A stretch of DNA of 64,000 nt from Buddleja alternifolia (Eukaryota; Streptophyta; Magnoliopsida; Lamiales; Scrophulariaceae): the NCBI GenBank assembly GCA_019426215.1, contig CM033408.1, positions 29,243,953 through 29,307,952 on the forward strand, given 5' to 3'. The position numbers and the translations under genes were made by a program. Positions 26,306 to 42,031 of the stretch are shown piece after piece (position 1 is the stretch's first letter; every line of letters starts with the position of its first letter). The notes under the pieces were generated by a model. That model was not told the origin of the DNA. It saw nothing but the letters and a program-made list of their open reading frames with translations, and made no database searches.

Positions 26306-26568
26306 GCTGAATTACATGTACACAGCCTCATTTTAGCATTAATTACCAAAATTTCCCTTGACTTTTTGTATATTACAATGAGATCCTTTCAAGGGGTCTA
26401 TTTATAAAATTTATATGGGTGAAATTGTAAGATTTTTTAAATATATAATACAGGGGGTGTAATTATTAGAATATCTTAACATGAGAAGGATATTATGTAA
26501 TTTTAAAAAAACAGAGGATTTTCGATAATTTTCCACTAAAATGAGGTGGTGTACATATAATTTTCTCG
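26306..26568. mobile_element. Mutator-like MITE upstream of SQE-A
   Basis: Terminal inverted repeats of about 30 bp (left gaattacatgtacacagcc, right in reverse gaaaattatatgtacacc, both followed by tcattttag). Flanks atcaattag (26297-26305) and atcaattac (26569-26577) match at 8 of 9 positions, fitting a 9-bp Mutator-type duplication. Confidence 0.8.
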
Positions 26569-26624
26569 ATCAATTACTCCAATGAACCATTTACCAGAAA
26601 TCCTATTCTAAAAGAAAATTAAAA

Positions 26625-27113
26625 GGACAAAATACAAATTATATCCCTAAATTATTTACTTTGTCACATTTTTGATCCTTGAACTATCAAACTTAGCAAA
26701 ATAATCCGTCAATTTGACTTTTTATGGCTTGCCATGACTTGTTTTAAAGGGCCATTTCATCACATTTGATTAGGGGTATAAACGAGTCGAGTTGAGTTGA
26801 ACGAGTTATTGTTCAAATTTGTTTGAATTACAATCGAGTTTCAAAATCTGTATTTGAGATTGTTTGATTGTTAATCGAGTCGATCACAAACGAGCTTTAA
26901 TCAAGCAGAACACGAGTTGAACTCGAATAACTTGACTTTTTTGTATATATTTTTTATCAATTTTTAATAATCAAGTTGAGTTTCAAAACTTATCAAACAC
27001 AAAAAAATATTTTTAACGATCGAGTTTGAGTAGTTTGGTTCATCAGCCTTACATTTGATAGTTCAAGAGCACGACAAAACGAATAGTTCAAAGGTACAAA
27101 GTGTATTTTGCTC
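26625..27113. mobile_element. Mutator-like MITE, split by a nested hAT element
   Basis: The outer element has ~60-bp terminal inverted repeats (left caaaatacaaattatatcc ... ttgaactatcaaa; the reverse of the right end reads caaaatacactttgtacc ... ttgaactatcaaa). A perfect 9-bp target duplication aaattaaaa flanks it (26616-26624 and 27114-27122). The hAT-like insert at 26771-27051 interrupts it. It ends about 230 bp before the SQE-A start codon, so it forms part of the proximal promoter. Confidence 0.88.
26771..27051. mobile_element. non-autonomous hAT-like element nested in a MITE
   Basis: The ends are TAGGGGTATAAACGAG and, in reverse, TAAGGCTGATGAACC. A perfect 8-bp target duplication catttgat flanks it (26763-26770 and 27052-27059), as expected for hAT. 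The interior has cgagtt-type repeats. Confidence 0.88.
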
Positions 27114-27205
27114 AAATTAAAATTAAATACAGAAATACGGTGGGTAAAAAACTAAAAACACGTTTCGGAGCCCAAGCCGAGCCGTTTAAGCTGCTCATAT
27201 CATTC

Positions 27206-27240
27206 CTCCTATATATATGCGTATATATATATATATAACC
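27206..27240 (+). promoter_or_regulatory. SQE: TATA-rich core promoter of SQE-A (candidate)
   Basis: TATATATATG and TATATATATATATA tracts lie about 100-135 bp upstream of the SQE-A ATG at 27342. They are followed by a C/A-rich stretch (caaacaaacacacacag) typical of a plant 5' leader. Position and composition fit a TATA box; the transcription start cannot be read from sequence. Confidence 0.5.
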
Positions 27241-27341
27241 GCCATATCAACTCCAAACAAACACACACAGAAATCTAGCAATCTCGTTCATCAATCATCT
27301 TCATCTGCATCTTCATCACATCGTTGAAGCTAAAATCGAAA

Positions 27342-30797
<3,456 letters not shown>

Positions 30798-33118
30798 AAT
30801 AATAATCGAACTATTCGATTCGTTATATTTTATTCTTTGTTTTCTAATATGAAAAAAGATGTAACATGGTATAAGTGGAAATAAATTTCCAAGTGAAATT
30901 TGTATGATATGACATTTTAGTTAAATAAAGTAGTTACAGTACAATACATCTTCTCTTTCTGTCATATATTATCCCCTGGAAAGTTTACAAGAGTGATTCC
31001 TGGTGGTGGTTAGTTAACAGAGTTCACTTATGCAACCACTCCGAGAAGAACTAACGGTTAACTCGCATCAGCCTTTTACTAGTAAGTATGAAAAATTCTA
31101 ATTCGAACCTGGTTTCATCGAATTCAAGTGTAGTTCACATTGTAAGTAATCTATCATATGACCAATATACTTCATTCACTTTATGAACTATAATTGAATT
31201 CGGTTAAGTTGGATCGGGGCTAAAATGTTTTTTTGAAAGTCTTGTGTTCAATCCCCATCCCTCCATTCTCACTGTTGTAAAGAAAAAAATGATTTTCGCA
31301 ACAACCCCACCAAGTTATTGCAATTGTTGCGACTTGATTCTTGATTTTTGTAGCTTTTTTAACACGGCATTTGTGTGAGCATTATACTATAAAAGCGTCG
31401 TAAGTAGATCTCCATATTATAAGTGATGGAAAACTTGTGTATTCGAAGTGATTTGACTGTAAGTAGATCTCCATATTATAAGTGATGGAAAACCTGTGTA
31501 TTCGAAGTGATCTGACTGTAAATTTGAGGTGTGATCATACTTTTTGTAAAATCATAAATACGCTTATTATGAATTTGCTAACGAGTTAACTGTCAGTTTC
31601 AATTCTAAGACGCAATGTTCCCAAAGCATGCATGAGAAAATGGTGTTGTTATCATATCCCTTTCTTGCTTTGCAGTCCGGCTCCTCTGTTCTAAGTAGGT
31701 ATTTCATTTCATATTTTATTTCTTATATGTATCAAATTTTTTTCTCTTTAAATATATAGATCAAATGAGTTATAATACACATGACGTGTGTATATACAAA
31801 ATAAAAGACAAGGTAAAACGCATCTTAGCAAACTTTCTAAAATGAACATTTTGTGCTCCATCTGTTACATACACGGAAGATAGCCTTTTTCTGAGAGTTC
31901 ATTAAGGGGATCTATAATTTGGAAATTCTAGCTTTGTTTGTTTCTATTTTCAAACAATATTTTGGCCAAAATTTTGGTCAAAATTCGTTTGCCTTATCCA
32001 TTTTTCACCAAGCAGGTATTTTTTGGTCAAACATTTCCGACACCTATATTGCCTACACCACCTTACACCTTTCTCCACTTTTAGCTTACTTTTTTGTATT
32101 ATATTAATTTTATATTATATTTTTCAATCATTAACTAATTATAAATATAACTTTTCAAACAAAAACTTACGTGATTTGACTGTTACAGTAACTTTTGTCT
32201 CTTTTCAAAATAAAATCAAACACAAAACCAAATACATTTCACCAAAATACACAACTCTTAATAAACTTTTTCACCAAAAAAACCCTCCAAAATAAAAACA
32301 AACATAGCCTTACTTCCCAAGTTCTTTTTGCTCGTCATTTTGTCCAATACAATATTCTTTTTTGTTTCAGAATCATTTTTGGTTAACCTTTCCCAGTTTT
32401 TCGACCCCAAATACAAATTTTCGATGAGATTGTGGAGTTTGATACAAAGAAAGTACAACAAAAGAGTCCTGACTTGCGGATCCAGTTTTATATTTTGGTT
32501 ATTTTGTAGTGTACTTAAATAGTGAGTATTTAGGTATGAAGTCTATCTTTACTGGCAAAGTTGAGGCCTCAAGATATTAAAGGTCTTGGGTTCTATTCTC
32601 ACTGAAAGCGTGTGGACTTTTTTCTACTTTCATAGTAATAAATAATTGTAATAGTTTAGTTAATTGTAATTTGTCGGAATTTGATATTCATAACATGTAT
32701 CATGTTTCCGGTTCATTTAAAAAATAAAATAAAATAGGCAGTATGTAAGTATGTATCTTGTAATTTGTAATTCGAACATAAGTTAATCAGATTCTCTAGT
32801 GCAGCCATTAACAAAAACAATTATTCATCAAACCACGTAAATCCTTCTTTTGTATATTTGATTTTAATTTTTATATTCTTTCGTCACTTGATTGGTTTTT
32901 AACAAATTGAAGTACAGTTTGACATCAATTGCTTGATCTAACTAACTACTACAAAGAGTGTTGTTTATGGTATTATAATAATTGTCCTGTATTCTTTGCA
33001 AGATTATTTCAAAAGTTAAAATTATAAAAATAATAGAGAACTAGAGATAATTTTTCTATGTCGCGTTTCATTTTCTCAAAGTGCATTTACTAAATTAGCA
33101 GGATTTCTTCAAAGATAA
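30798..33118. other. intergenic region between SQE-A and SQE-B
   Basis: No gene is supported; short open frames (31919-32522) have no domain. A 59-bp sequence is tandemly duplicated at 31400-31458 and 31459-31517. Two tRNA-like patches with B-box-like words (gtgttcaatcccc near 31250; gggttctattctc near 32590) are possible SINE remnants. Confidence 0.5.
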
Positions 33119-33730
33119 ATGTTTTACAAGGAAATGTTGCGTATAAGGGAACCAAAAGTATTGAATTGCATATATATGAAGAAACCAATTCTTTTCAAGT
33201 GTGGTTTTCAATCTTATTACTTCATCAAGAAATTGAATAGAGCTGCAATTTGTTGCACAAATTCAAATGGTGAAAGCCATTTGGAGAGCAAAAGAAGAAA
33301 TGATGTGATCATTGTCGGGGCGGGAGTTGCCGGTTCTGCTTTGGCTCATGCTCTTGGCAAGGTCCAAATCGAAATCACTAGTTTAAATAATTATCGACTA
33401 ATTTTTTAATGCTTAGTTTTTCTTTTTTCGTTCTTCATTTAGTATATTTGTATGTGTAAGATCCTCCTTTCATTTGATTTATGAGTTTAATCTTAATTTT
33501 GTCGATTAGGATGGTCGAAACATTGAACGAGCCTAAAACGATCTTAGGTGAACTGCTCCAACCTGCTGGCTATCTTAAATTGCTGGAATTAGGCCTTGAT
33601 GGTAAGAAAACATGTCGATTATATGCAAATTTCCTACAAAATTTTGTGTGAATTTTATCGTATTTATTCTTATTAAAGCTTGACATTGAGAGAAATCAAG
33701 AACTAATATACATATTGCTAATAATTTTTA

Positions 33731-34345
33731 GGGAAAATTACTCAAAACCCCCTAAAATAATTTTTCATATCCAAAAGACCCATGAAAATATTTTTCAATC
33801 TTAAAAACCCATTCTACAAACTTTTCATTCCAAAAACCACAAAAGTGAGGATTAACAACTTTTTGGACTAAACTACCCCTTCATTTATTAAGTTAACAAT
33901 TGATCAATTATTTTTTCTTAATGTATTATTTTGTTTTGATTCTTTCAAATTGATGAATCACAAAATACGGATTTTCTTTTGTAATGTCAATTTTTTAAAA
34001 TATTTGTATATAATTTATTTTTGATTTTAATATGGTAATTATATATAAATATATGCTTTAAATTTTTTAAAAAGATTAAAAATTTTAAAAAATTAAAATT
34101 AAAATCATAATTAATATCAATTATCAATACAAAATTTTTATATAAATAAATTTTATTGCATAACAATAATAGATTAATTTTTAATCTAAAAGGCTAAGGG
34201 CAAATAAGTCCATAAATTTGTTAACCCTAAATATTGGGTTTTTTAGAATGAAAAGTTGATGGAATGGGTTTTTTATATTGACAAATATTATCATGGGTTT
34301 CTTGGATATGAAAGTTTATTTTAAGGGTTTTTTAGTAATTTTCCC
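33731..34345. mobile_element. Mutator-like MITE (615 bp) in SQE-B intron 2
   Basis: Terminal inverted repeats begin GGGAAAATTACTCAAAAC and, in reverse, GGGAAAATTACTAAAAAAC. A perfect 9-bp target duplication taattttta flanks it (33722-33730 and 34346-34354). It is the best-preserved member of a family with relatives at 17529, 35325 and 42674. Confidence 0.9.
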
Positions 34346-35324
34346 TAATTTTTAAAATTATGATCGCAGACTGTGTGAAAGAGATTGACGCTCAACAAGT
34401 GCTTGAATATGTTCTTTACAAGGATCGAAAAAGTATTAGACTTCCTTATCCTTTGAAAAAGTATGAGAGTAATGTGTCTGGGCGAAGCTTTTATCACGGT
34501 CGTTTTGTACAAAGGATGCGCGAGAAAGCTGCATCTCTTCCCAAGTACTATTCTTTTTCTCGACACCCTTCATTTATTGATCAATATAATTTGAATCTTT
34601 TCTCAACTATCATTTGTACGTGCACTCTCCAAATTGTACATTTAGTGTGAAGTTGGTGCAAGGGACCGCAACTTCTCTAATAGACGAAAAAGGAACAATA
34701 AAAGGTGTCAAATATAAAACAAGGGCTGGTGAAGAATCAAAACTATATGCTCCTCTTACCGTCGTTTGTGATGGTTGTTTTTCAAATTTCCGCAAGTTTC
34801 TTGAAGGTAGATAGCCCTATCTTGCCCACTATGCAGAATCTATCATTTCAGTTGTTAGAGTCATTCTTAGGAGCTCTCGGGATTTCAAGTCTCAACATAA
34901 TTATAATATTCATTAGTTGGGGTCCACTCCTGATGAATTGTTGTAATTATACTAGGACTTAGAGTCCCGCCAACTCGTAAGAAACACCTTTGTACTTTTC
35001 CCCCTCTTAATATCTATCAATAATTTAAAATGTTATATTTTCATGTAGATAAGTAAGCCTTCTTTTTTTGCTGGCTTCATCATGAAGAACTGTCAAATTC
35101 CACCACAAATCATGCAATTGTTGTCCTGGGAAATCCATCAACTCTTCTTATATATCCCATCAGCATCACTGAAGTCTGTTTCTTTGATCGATTTCTCTGC
35201 AACAAAACTACATTCCGTCTCCAATGGACAAATGGCTCATTTCCTCAAAAACATCTTCGCTCCTCAGGTTCGTCTGTAGCTCTTGTTTTGTAAAATTACG
35301 TTTATCTTTAGTACAATGAAAAAC

Positions 35325-35940
35325 AAAAGTAAAAATTACTACAAATCCTTTCAAATAAATTTTAAAATCCAAAAAATCAATGATAATATTTTTCCTATTT
35401 AAATGACTTATTCCACCAACTTTTTATTTTTTTTAAAAAAACAACACCGAGATTTATAAATTTATGGATTTAATTGCCAAAAGAAAAACTTAATATTGAC
35501 CACCTTTTTTATTGACTTAATTGCCCTTGGTCTTCTAAATTAGGAATCAATCAATTTCTTATTGAAGACTTTTATATTGATAACTAGTATTAATTATGAT
35601 TTTAATTTTAAATTTTCAAGCTTCTTTAATGCTCTAAATGTTTTTAAAAAAGGTACTTTTAGATATCAGAATATTCAAAATATTTAATATTAAAAGCTAA
35701 AATATGAAATTGTACACTTCATCAATTTGAAAAATTCAAAACCAAAATTTCAATAAAAAAATCAATTTATCAATTATTAACTTAAGAAATCAAGGACAGT
35801 TCAGTCCAAAAAAGAGTTCATCTTAGCTTTTGAATAATTTCTCAAATGAAAATTGTAAGATATGTATTTGAGATCCAAAAATATTTTCTCTCATTTTTTG
35901 GATATAAAAATATATTTTTAGGGAGATTTTAGTAATTCTT
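35325..35940. mobile_element. MITE copy in SQE-B intron 5
   Basis: It matches the 33731-34345 family in order: aaattactacaaatcc at the left, ttattccaccaactttttat, atcaatttatcaatt and ggagattttagtaattctt at the right. The ends are worn and no target duplication is clear. Confidence 0.7.
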
Positions 35941-36918
35941 CATTAAAAAAAAGTTCTTATTTTTAATTTTGTGACTAAAACATTTCAATCTTTTAGGTAC
36001 CTATTGAAGTATACAGTGCCTTTATGGCGTCAGTTGATAAAGCTCAGATTAAGGTAATGCCGACTAATTGCATACCGGCATCGCCCCGCATCCCCGGGGC
36101 CCTTCTTTTAGGGGACGCGTTGAACATGCGACACGCGATAACCGGAGGAGGAATGACCGTGGCCATAAACGACGTCGCGACTTTGAGCAATCTACTTAGG
36201 CACCTTAATTTAAATGATGTGGAGATGGTATTGAAATATACCAGACATTTTTACAATATCAGAAAGGTGATTCAGAATTTATGGATGCTAGAAGCAGAAA
36301 AGCATTTTTGGCACCTTAAGTTGACATATATATAAGTTTCACAGTGTTATCTATTCGTTTTCGGTTTTAGTCTACCAATTATTGATTGGGTGGTAATTTC
36401 AGTTTAATTTAAGTTTTAACCGAAGTTACAAAAATGGCCTAAAATTGAGGCAAAAGTGCTATTTTGGTACCTCAAGTTGTCCTGAATGTTCGTTTGTACT
36501 ATGTTTTGGCCTACTGACAATTTGGGTATACTAAGTTTCAGAAAATGGTAAGTTCAGTACAACTTTCGCAGGAAAATTGAGGATTTTGCTTAAATAGAGG
36601 AAAAATTAACCTTCAAATGGAGGGATAATTAACCTTTAATTCGAGGATTTAACTCAAATACTTTCATTTTTTTTTTAATATATTTAAAATTTTGTGAAAT
36701 TTTAATTCAATGTTTTGGTGTTTTTGGTGGCAGCCAATGGCTTTTACAATCAATGTGATTGCTGATTCTCTCTGCAAGGCGATTTTGTTGTCTTCAGGTG
36801 AATCAAGCGACGAAATCCAAGAAGCGTGTTTCAACTATATGTCTCTAGGACACAATTTTTCTCGAGGACTATTGGGACTAGTTTCTGGTCTCGATTGGTC
36901 CTCCATCTCTTTCCCGTA

Positions 36919-37092
36919 GCCATTTACATTTTTTTATTATTTTTATAAAGGAACGATTACAACATCATAATACATCGGTTGCAAGAGAATCTATTAAAAG
37001 TAAACATCATTAGCAAATACAATCATAAGCTACAAATTATTACAAACAAACTACTATTACAAACTAAAGTAGAGAGAAATCCACATGCATCC
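36919..37092 (-). mobile_element. 5'-truncated SINE-like insert in SQE-B exon 7
   Basis: The segment ggaacgattacaacatcata...acatcgg and a later agctacaaattattacaaac match the SINE at 40003-40221 in the same orientation, including the T-rich left end (its A tail). The tRNA-like head is missing. SQE-B exon 7 coding similarity stops at its left edge and weakly resumes after its right edge. No target duplication is obvious. Confidence 0.6.
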
Positions 37093-37125
37093 AGTTATTG
37101 CCAGTTCCTTCGCTCAAACGCTAGC

Positions 37126-37222
37126 GTGTTACTTTATTCTTTTGCCATTAAAAAAGTGAACTGCACAGGAATATATTAGATATATCAAAAGTTTCAAGAA
37201 ACAATGTGTACTTTTATAATAG

Positions 37223-37264
<42 letters not shown>

Positions 37265-38025
37265 TAGATTGGATTATATAGATAGAATAGAATATATAAT
37301 ATTAACAATAAGGATATTACAAGATAATACTGAAAATAATACTAAAGTTTCAAGATAGTACCTTTATAAAGTTTATGTTTTATATTTTATTTAGCTCAAA
37401 CTCATGAATCATGGTTGATTGGCAACTAGGACATTTGCAAAGTTGAGCGCGTTGCACGTGACTATTTCATAATGGAAAATGTTATATACCATCGTTTTTA
37501 TACCACCAATTTTTCACCTCTTCTTGATTTAGAAAGTATGAATGTATTAAATTTATTAAAATCAATTAATTGAAAATGATTTATTGCCAAAAGCAGGGGA
37601 GTGGAAAATCGGTGATATATAAAAGGTGGTATATATCATCATTGTTTCATAATACTTCATGAGAATTTTCATAAAATATAAAAGAAAAATGTTATATACC
37701 ACCGTTTATGACATTTATTAATTTCTTATTTTTGCGCTTTTTTTGGCATTTGTTTCTTCTCATTATAAAATTGTTTCTAGTTGCAATCAAGAATCCTCAT
37801 CAAATCAAAGATACCTGAAATCAACTTTGTGAAATTGATGTAACATTAAAAATATTGAAGCTGCATTTAAAAAGAAAACACAATAAGCTGTATAACACAT
37901 GATTCCTCATTTTAATGACGCTTATCAATTAAAAACTTTCACATGACTCACATCCATGTTATATAGTATTTTAAATGAAGATCTTATTATATATTTAGGA
38001 TAATTCAGCTCAAAATCAACACAAA
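37126..38025. other. intergenic region between SQE-B and SQE-C
   Basis: No gene. It contains an (ATT)n microsatellite at about 37226-37260. A MITE lies at about 37470-37645, whose left end atgttatataccatcg...ataccaccaatttttcacctc is the reverse complement of its right end over about 40 bp. A further partial copy of its end is near 37688. Confidence 0.6.
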
Positions 38026-41000
38026 ATGCAGTATTTGTCAGCTAATCATGTCCTTATTGCTTCCCCTGAATCAAAATTCTGCTACTTTATTGGAAAAAAG
38101 AGCAGAACAAAGAAGTTACGCATTAAAAACGCGTTTGGAGAAAGTCGTTCGGGGATAAATAGATGTAACGATGTGATAATTGTTGGGGCGGGAGTAGCCG
38201 GTTCTGCTCTAGCATTCACTCTTGGCAAGGTTCTCATAATATATGAAGCAATAAAGCATAGAACTGATGTTAAATTGTTTTTCGCGTTTCATCTTGATTA
38301 TAAACGCGTAATCTTGTCTTTTTATTGTTATTTTTTTACCAGGATGGGCGTCAAGTGCAAGTAATAGAAAAGAACTTGAATAAGCCGGATACATTTGCTG
38401 GTGAACTTTTGCAGCCTGCAGGGTATTTGAAGTTGTCCGAATTAGGCCTTGTTGGTAAGAAAAAAAACATCCACATACGGGATTAGGAATACGAAAGAGT
38501 TTAAATGTATATGTGATTATGGTTTGCAGATTGTGTAAGAGATATAGACGCTCAAATGGTGTTTGGATACGCGGTTTACAAGGATGGAAAAAGTGTTAGA
38601 CTTCCATATCTCTTGGAAAACTATAAGAATGATGTGGCTGGAAGAGGCTTTCGCCACGGTGGTTTTGTACAAAATTTGCGTGCAAAAGCTGCATCTCTTC
38701 CCAAGTACTCTTCTCGCCCTTTTAGTTAGTAAAAAAGAAAGAAATCAAGAATCAAATACAAACATTTACGTAGTTCGACCAAAAATAGTGGCGGGAGAGG
38801 CTTTCGTCTTGGTTGTTTTGTACATATTTGCATGTCTTTCCAAGTATCTCTTTTATTTTTCAGTTAGAATAAAATAAGAAATCAAGAACATAAATCAAGA
38901 AACAGACACAAAGATTTACGTAGTTCATCCAAATCAGTCTACGTCATAAATTAAGAAGTAGAGGCAAATATTTACGTAATTCACCCAAACCGGGGCTACA
39001 TCCACGGGCAATGAGGAGAGTTTTACTACATCTGGAAAAAGTACAAAGACTGTCAAAAGTATCTCTTAGATTTTAAACGTAGCACTTTAAGACATGCTCT
39101 CTCAATATTCTTATATATGCTACTGTATTTTGTTTTGTAATGTAAAGTTCTTATTCAGTGTTAAGTTAGAAGAAGGGACAGTCACTTCTCTAATTGAAGA
39201 GGGAGGGACAATAAAAGGGGTTCAATATAAAACAAGCAATGGCCAACATTTGAGAGCATATGCTCCTCTTACCGTCGTTTGTGATGGTTGTTTTTCAAGT
39301 CTTCGCAAATTCCTTGCAAAACCTAAGGTAGATTAATTGTTACTGTCTCTATTCCAAATAGTATTTCATTTCCCTTATTCTATTTACTTATATACATGTC
39401 ACTTGTATAATTTTTTTCTTTAATATACAAGTGAAGTGCAATTTATATACATATCTTTCATATAAATAAACTTTTACCCAAAAAAACTTCATATGAAATA
39501 GAAATGGAACATAATTTTGAAGTAGAGTGATATCGGTCTGATGTAGTACTATATCAGGAAATTCTAATCCAAACCCGATCTGGTCGAACCCAAGAGTAAT
39601 TCACTTAATCTATAACCAATCATTGGACAAGTGTAATTCACTCTCCTGGTGAATTACATTTAGGTTCGGTCAGACCAGGTGTGGACTTAGAATTTTTCGT
39701 ATTATATCTCGCTTGTGCACAAAATGTGATATGAATCTCTTGTATATTATTGATTGTTATCTGGCCCCAAAGTGCGGCATTGAGGTTTGTGACCCTTGCG
39801 AGTTGCAAGGCAGCACCAGGTTTGTCGTAATAGTTGGTCACATCCCTTTTTGTTTTTCGATTCCCTTCTCGCGCGTGGACTGAGCATATCATGGTGATGT
39901 GATTATTAGTTTAGACATGTACCCGTGGACTGAGCGTATCATGGTGATGTGATTATTAGTTTAGACATGTACCCGGGCATGTCTTGTTAGTAAGGTAGCT
40001 CTTTTCTTTTTTTGAATGAAACGGTTACATCATTACATCGGATATCGAATCAACAATCGTAATCAGCAATTTTCTATTACAAACTGGTAACAACGAGCTA
40101 CAACTAGAAACAAAAAACTATTATATAAGTAGATAAATAACACACACATCTGGTGGAATCGAACCCATAATCTCTAAATCATGGGAACTCAATCTTATCA
40201 CTAGGCTAAGACATCATGGGCTTAGTAAGGTAGCTCTGAGCATGTAGAAGCGGGAGTCATAAGAAGGTTGTCCAACATAACCGTATCCTTCATTGTTTGA
40301 TAGACATCATTTGAAAGTATCGGACATAAGTGCTATATCGTAACACAATCTCATGCTCTTGGAGTCCTAACTGCATAACATTCTTTATTTATAAAGATGC
40401 CAACTATGATCATTTAAGCCTTCCTTTTGCAGATAGATAAGCCATCTCATGTTGTTGGATTAATAGTAGAGAATTGTGAGCTTCCTCATCCAAGTCATGC
40501 ACATCTAGTCATAGCAAATCCATCGGCTTTTGTGTTATATCCTATAAGTAGCACTGAGATCAGATTTCTAATTGATATTCCTGGACCAAAATTACCTTCC
40601 ATCTCCAATGGTCAAATGGCTACTTTCCTCAAGACCATGGTAGCTCCTAAGGTTTGTAATTATTTTTAGAAAAATTTAAAGCATAAATAATCTATTTTTT
40701 CTTCTTATTTTTCATTGTTTTTCTAATTAATGAAAGTTAGATTTTATTTCGGTTTGTGTGTTCTTCAGGTTCCTCCTGAAATGTATAGTGCCTTCATATC
40801 ATCAGTTGACAAAGGCGACATTAGGACAATGCCAATCCGTTGCATGCCGGCTGCTCCCCGCCACACTCCCGGGGCGCTTCTTCTAGGGGACGCGTTGAAT
40901 ATGCGACACGCTTTAAGTGGAGCTGGAATGACTGTGGCTCTCAATGATATCGCGCTTCTATGCGATCTCTTCAAGACTCTGGATTTATGGGATACGACTA

Positions 41001-41999
41001 CAGTAATGAAATATACGACACATTTCTACAATACTCGAAAGGTAATTGAAACTTCAACAAGGGATATTGCTAGAAAATTTAATATTGGTAGAAAATGATA
41101 GGTCAATCTAAACCAGGACCTTGAGATAGCTATTGATCTCGATCTCCAAAAATAAAAGAAACTAGCTTGAAATCAAAGAAACATCGTTAAATGTTGAACC
41201 GAGGAAAGACCATTTATGGTTAAGTCTCGGGATCTCAAATGGGATCAAAATTTTATGCCTGGCAATAGGTGGGTCTTACCCAGACCCAAATCAACATATA
41301 TTTATGGGGGCCAGACTGATTCATGCCCATAAAAGACCATCACTATTCACTTATGGGTTCAGCCTAGGCTTGGCCTGACTCACCATTAGCCAGGGTATGG
41401 GCTAAATATTTTTTAGAGTCTAACTACTAGTTTAGCCCAGTGTGCTAGTTGTGTTGAGCCGGTCACCACAGCGATAGGTTCGGCCTGGCCCAACTTAGGT
41501 AAGTGTCGTGATATTGGGCATGTACTTGGCCTGAGCCGGACCTATCACGTCAATTCAAGCTTGTGTGTGTGTGTGTATGAGTTGTTCATGGACCGGTCCA
41601 AATAATGGGTTTTGAAGGGGCCAGTCCGATGGGCTGATCAACGCGTATGACACTTGGTTTGATTAATGAGCCGAGATTGAGCCAAAAAGTGTTTGTACCA
41701 AGGCTCGAGAGTCGGCTTTCGAGCCAGAATGAAAAATAATATTTTATTTTATTTATATATTAATATTTATCATGATTATATTTAACATAATATATATATA
41801 TGTGTATGTATATATAAATCCTTATGTATATATAAATCCAAAATTATGAATATATATTAATATTTATCATGCTAATTGATGCGTATCAAACTAAGGTCGG
41901 GGACAAATAATGAACCCCAACAAATATGTATTAGAATGCGCATATACTGAAAAATGGATTATGTCTTTCAACTCGATACACTATAATCTTCTCATAACT

Positions 42000-42031
<32 letters not shown>

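Larger units (their letters stand above)
33119..37125 (+). pseudogene. squalene epoxidase-like pseudogene (SQE-B)
   Basis: This gene has the same eight-exon plan as SQE-A and SQE-C but is broken several times. Recognisable exons: 33119-33361, 33510-33601, 34370-34544, 34646-34806, 35049-35267, 35997-36266 and part of exon 7 from 36734. Exon 2 is 92 bp instead of 112; the lost 20 bp include the codons for the VIER segment that holds FAD ribose, and shift the frame. Exon 4 is 161 instead of 169 bp, another frameshift at its 3' end. Exon 5 has two compensating frameshifts. Exon 7 reads into a stop at 36917-36919 where a SINE-like insert begins. A weak trace of the rest of exon 7 (ttgccagttccttcg) appears near 37097-37125, and no exon 8 was found. 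Exon 1 (GAGVAGSALA), exon 3 and the exon 6 motif GDALNMRHAITGGGM are otherwise well kept, so decay is fairly recent. Confidence 0.92.
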
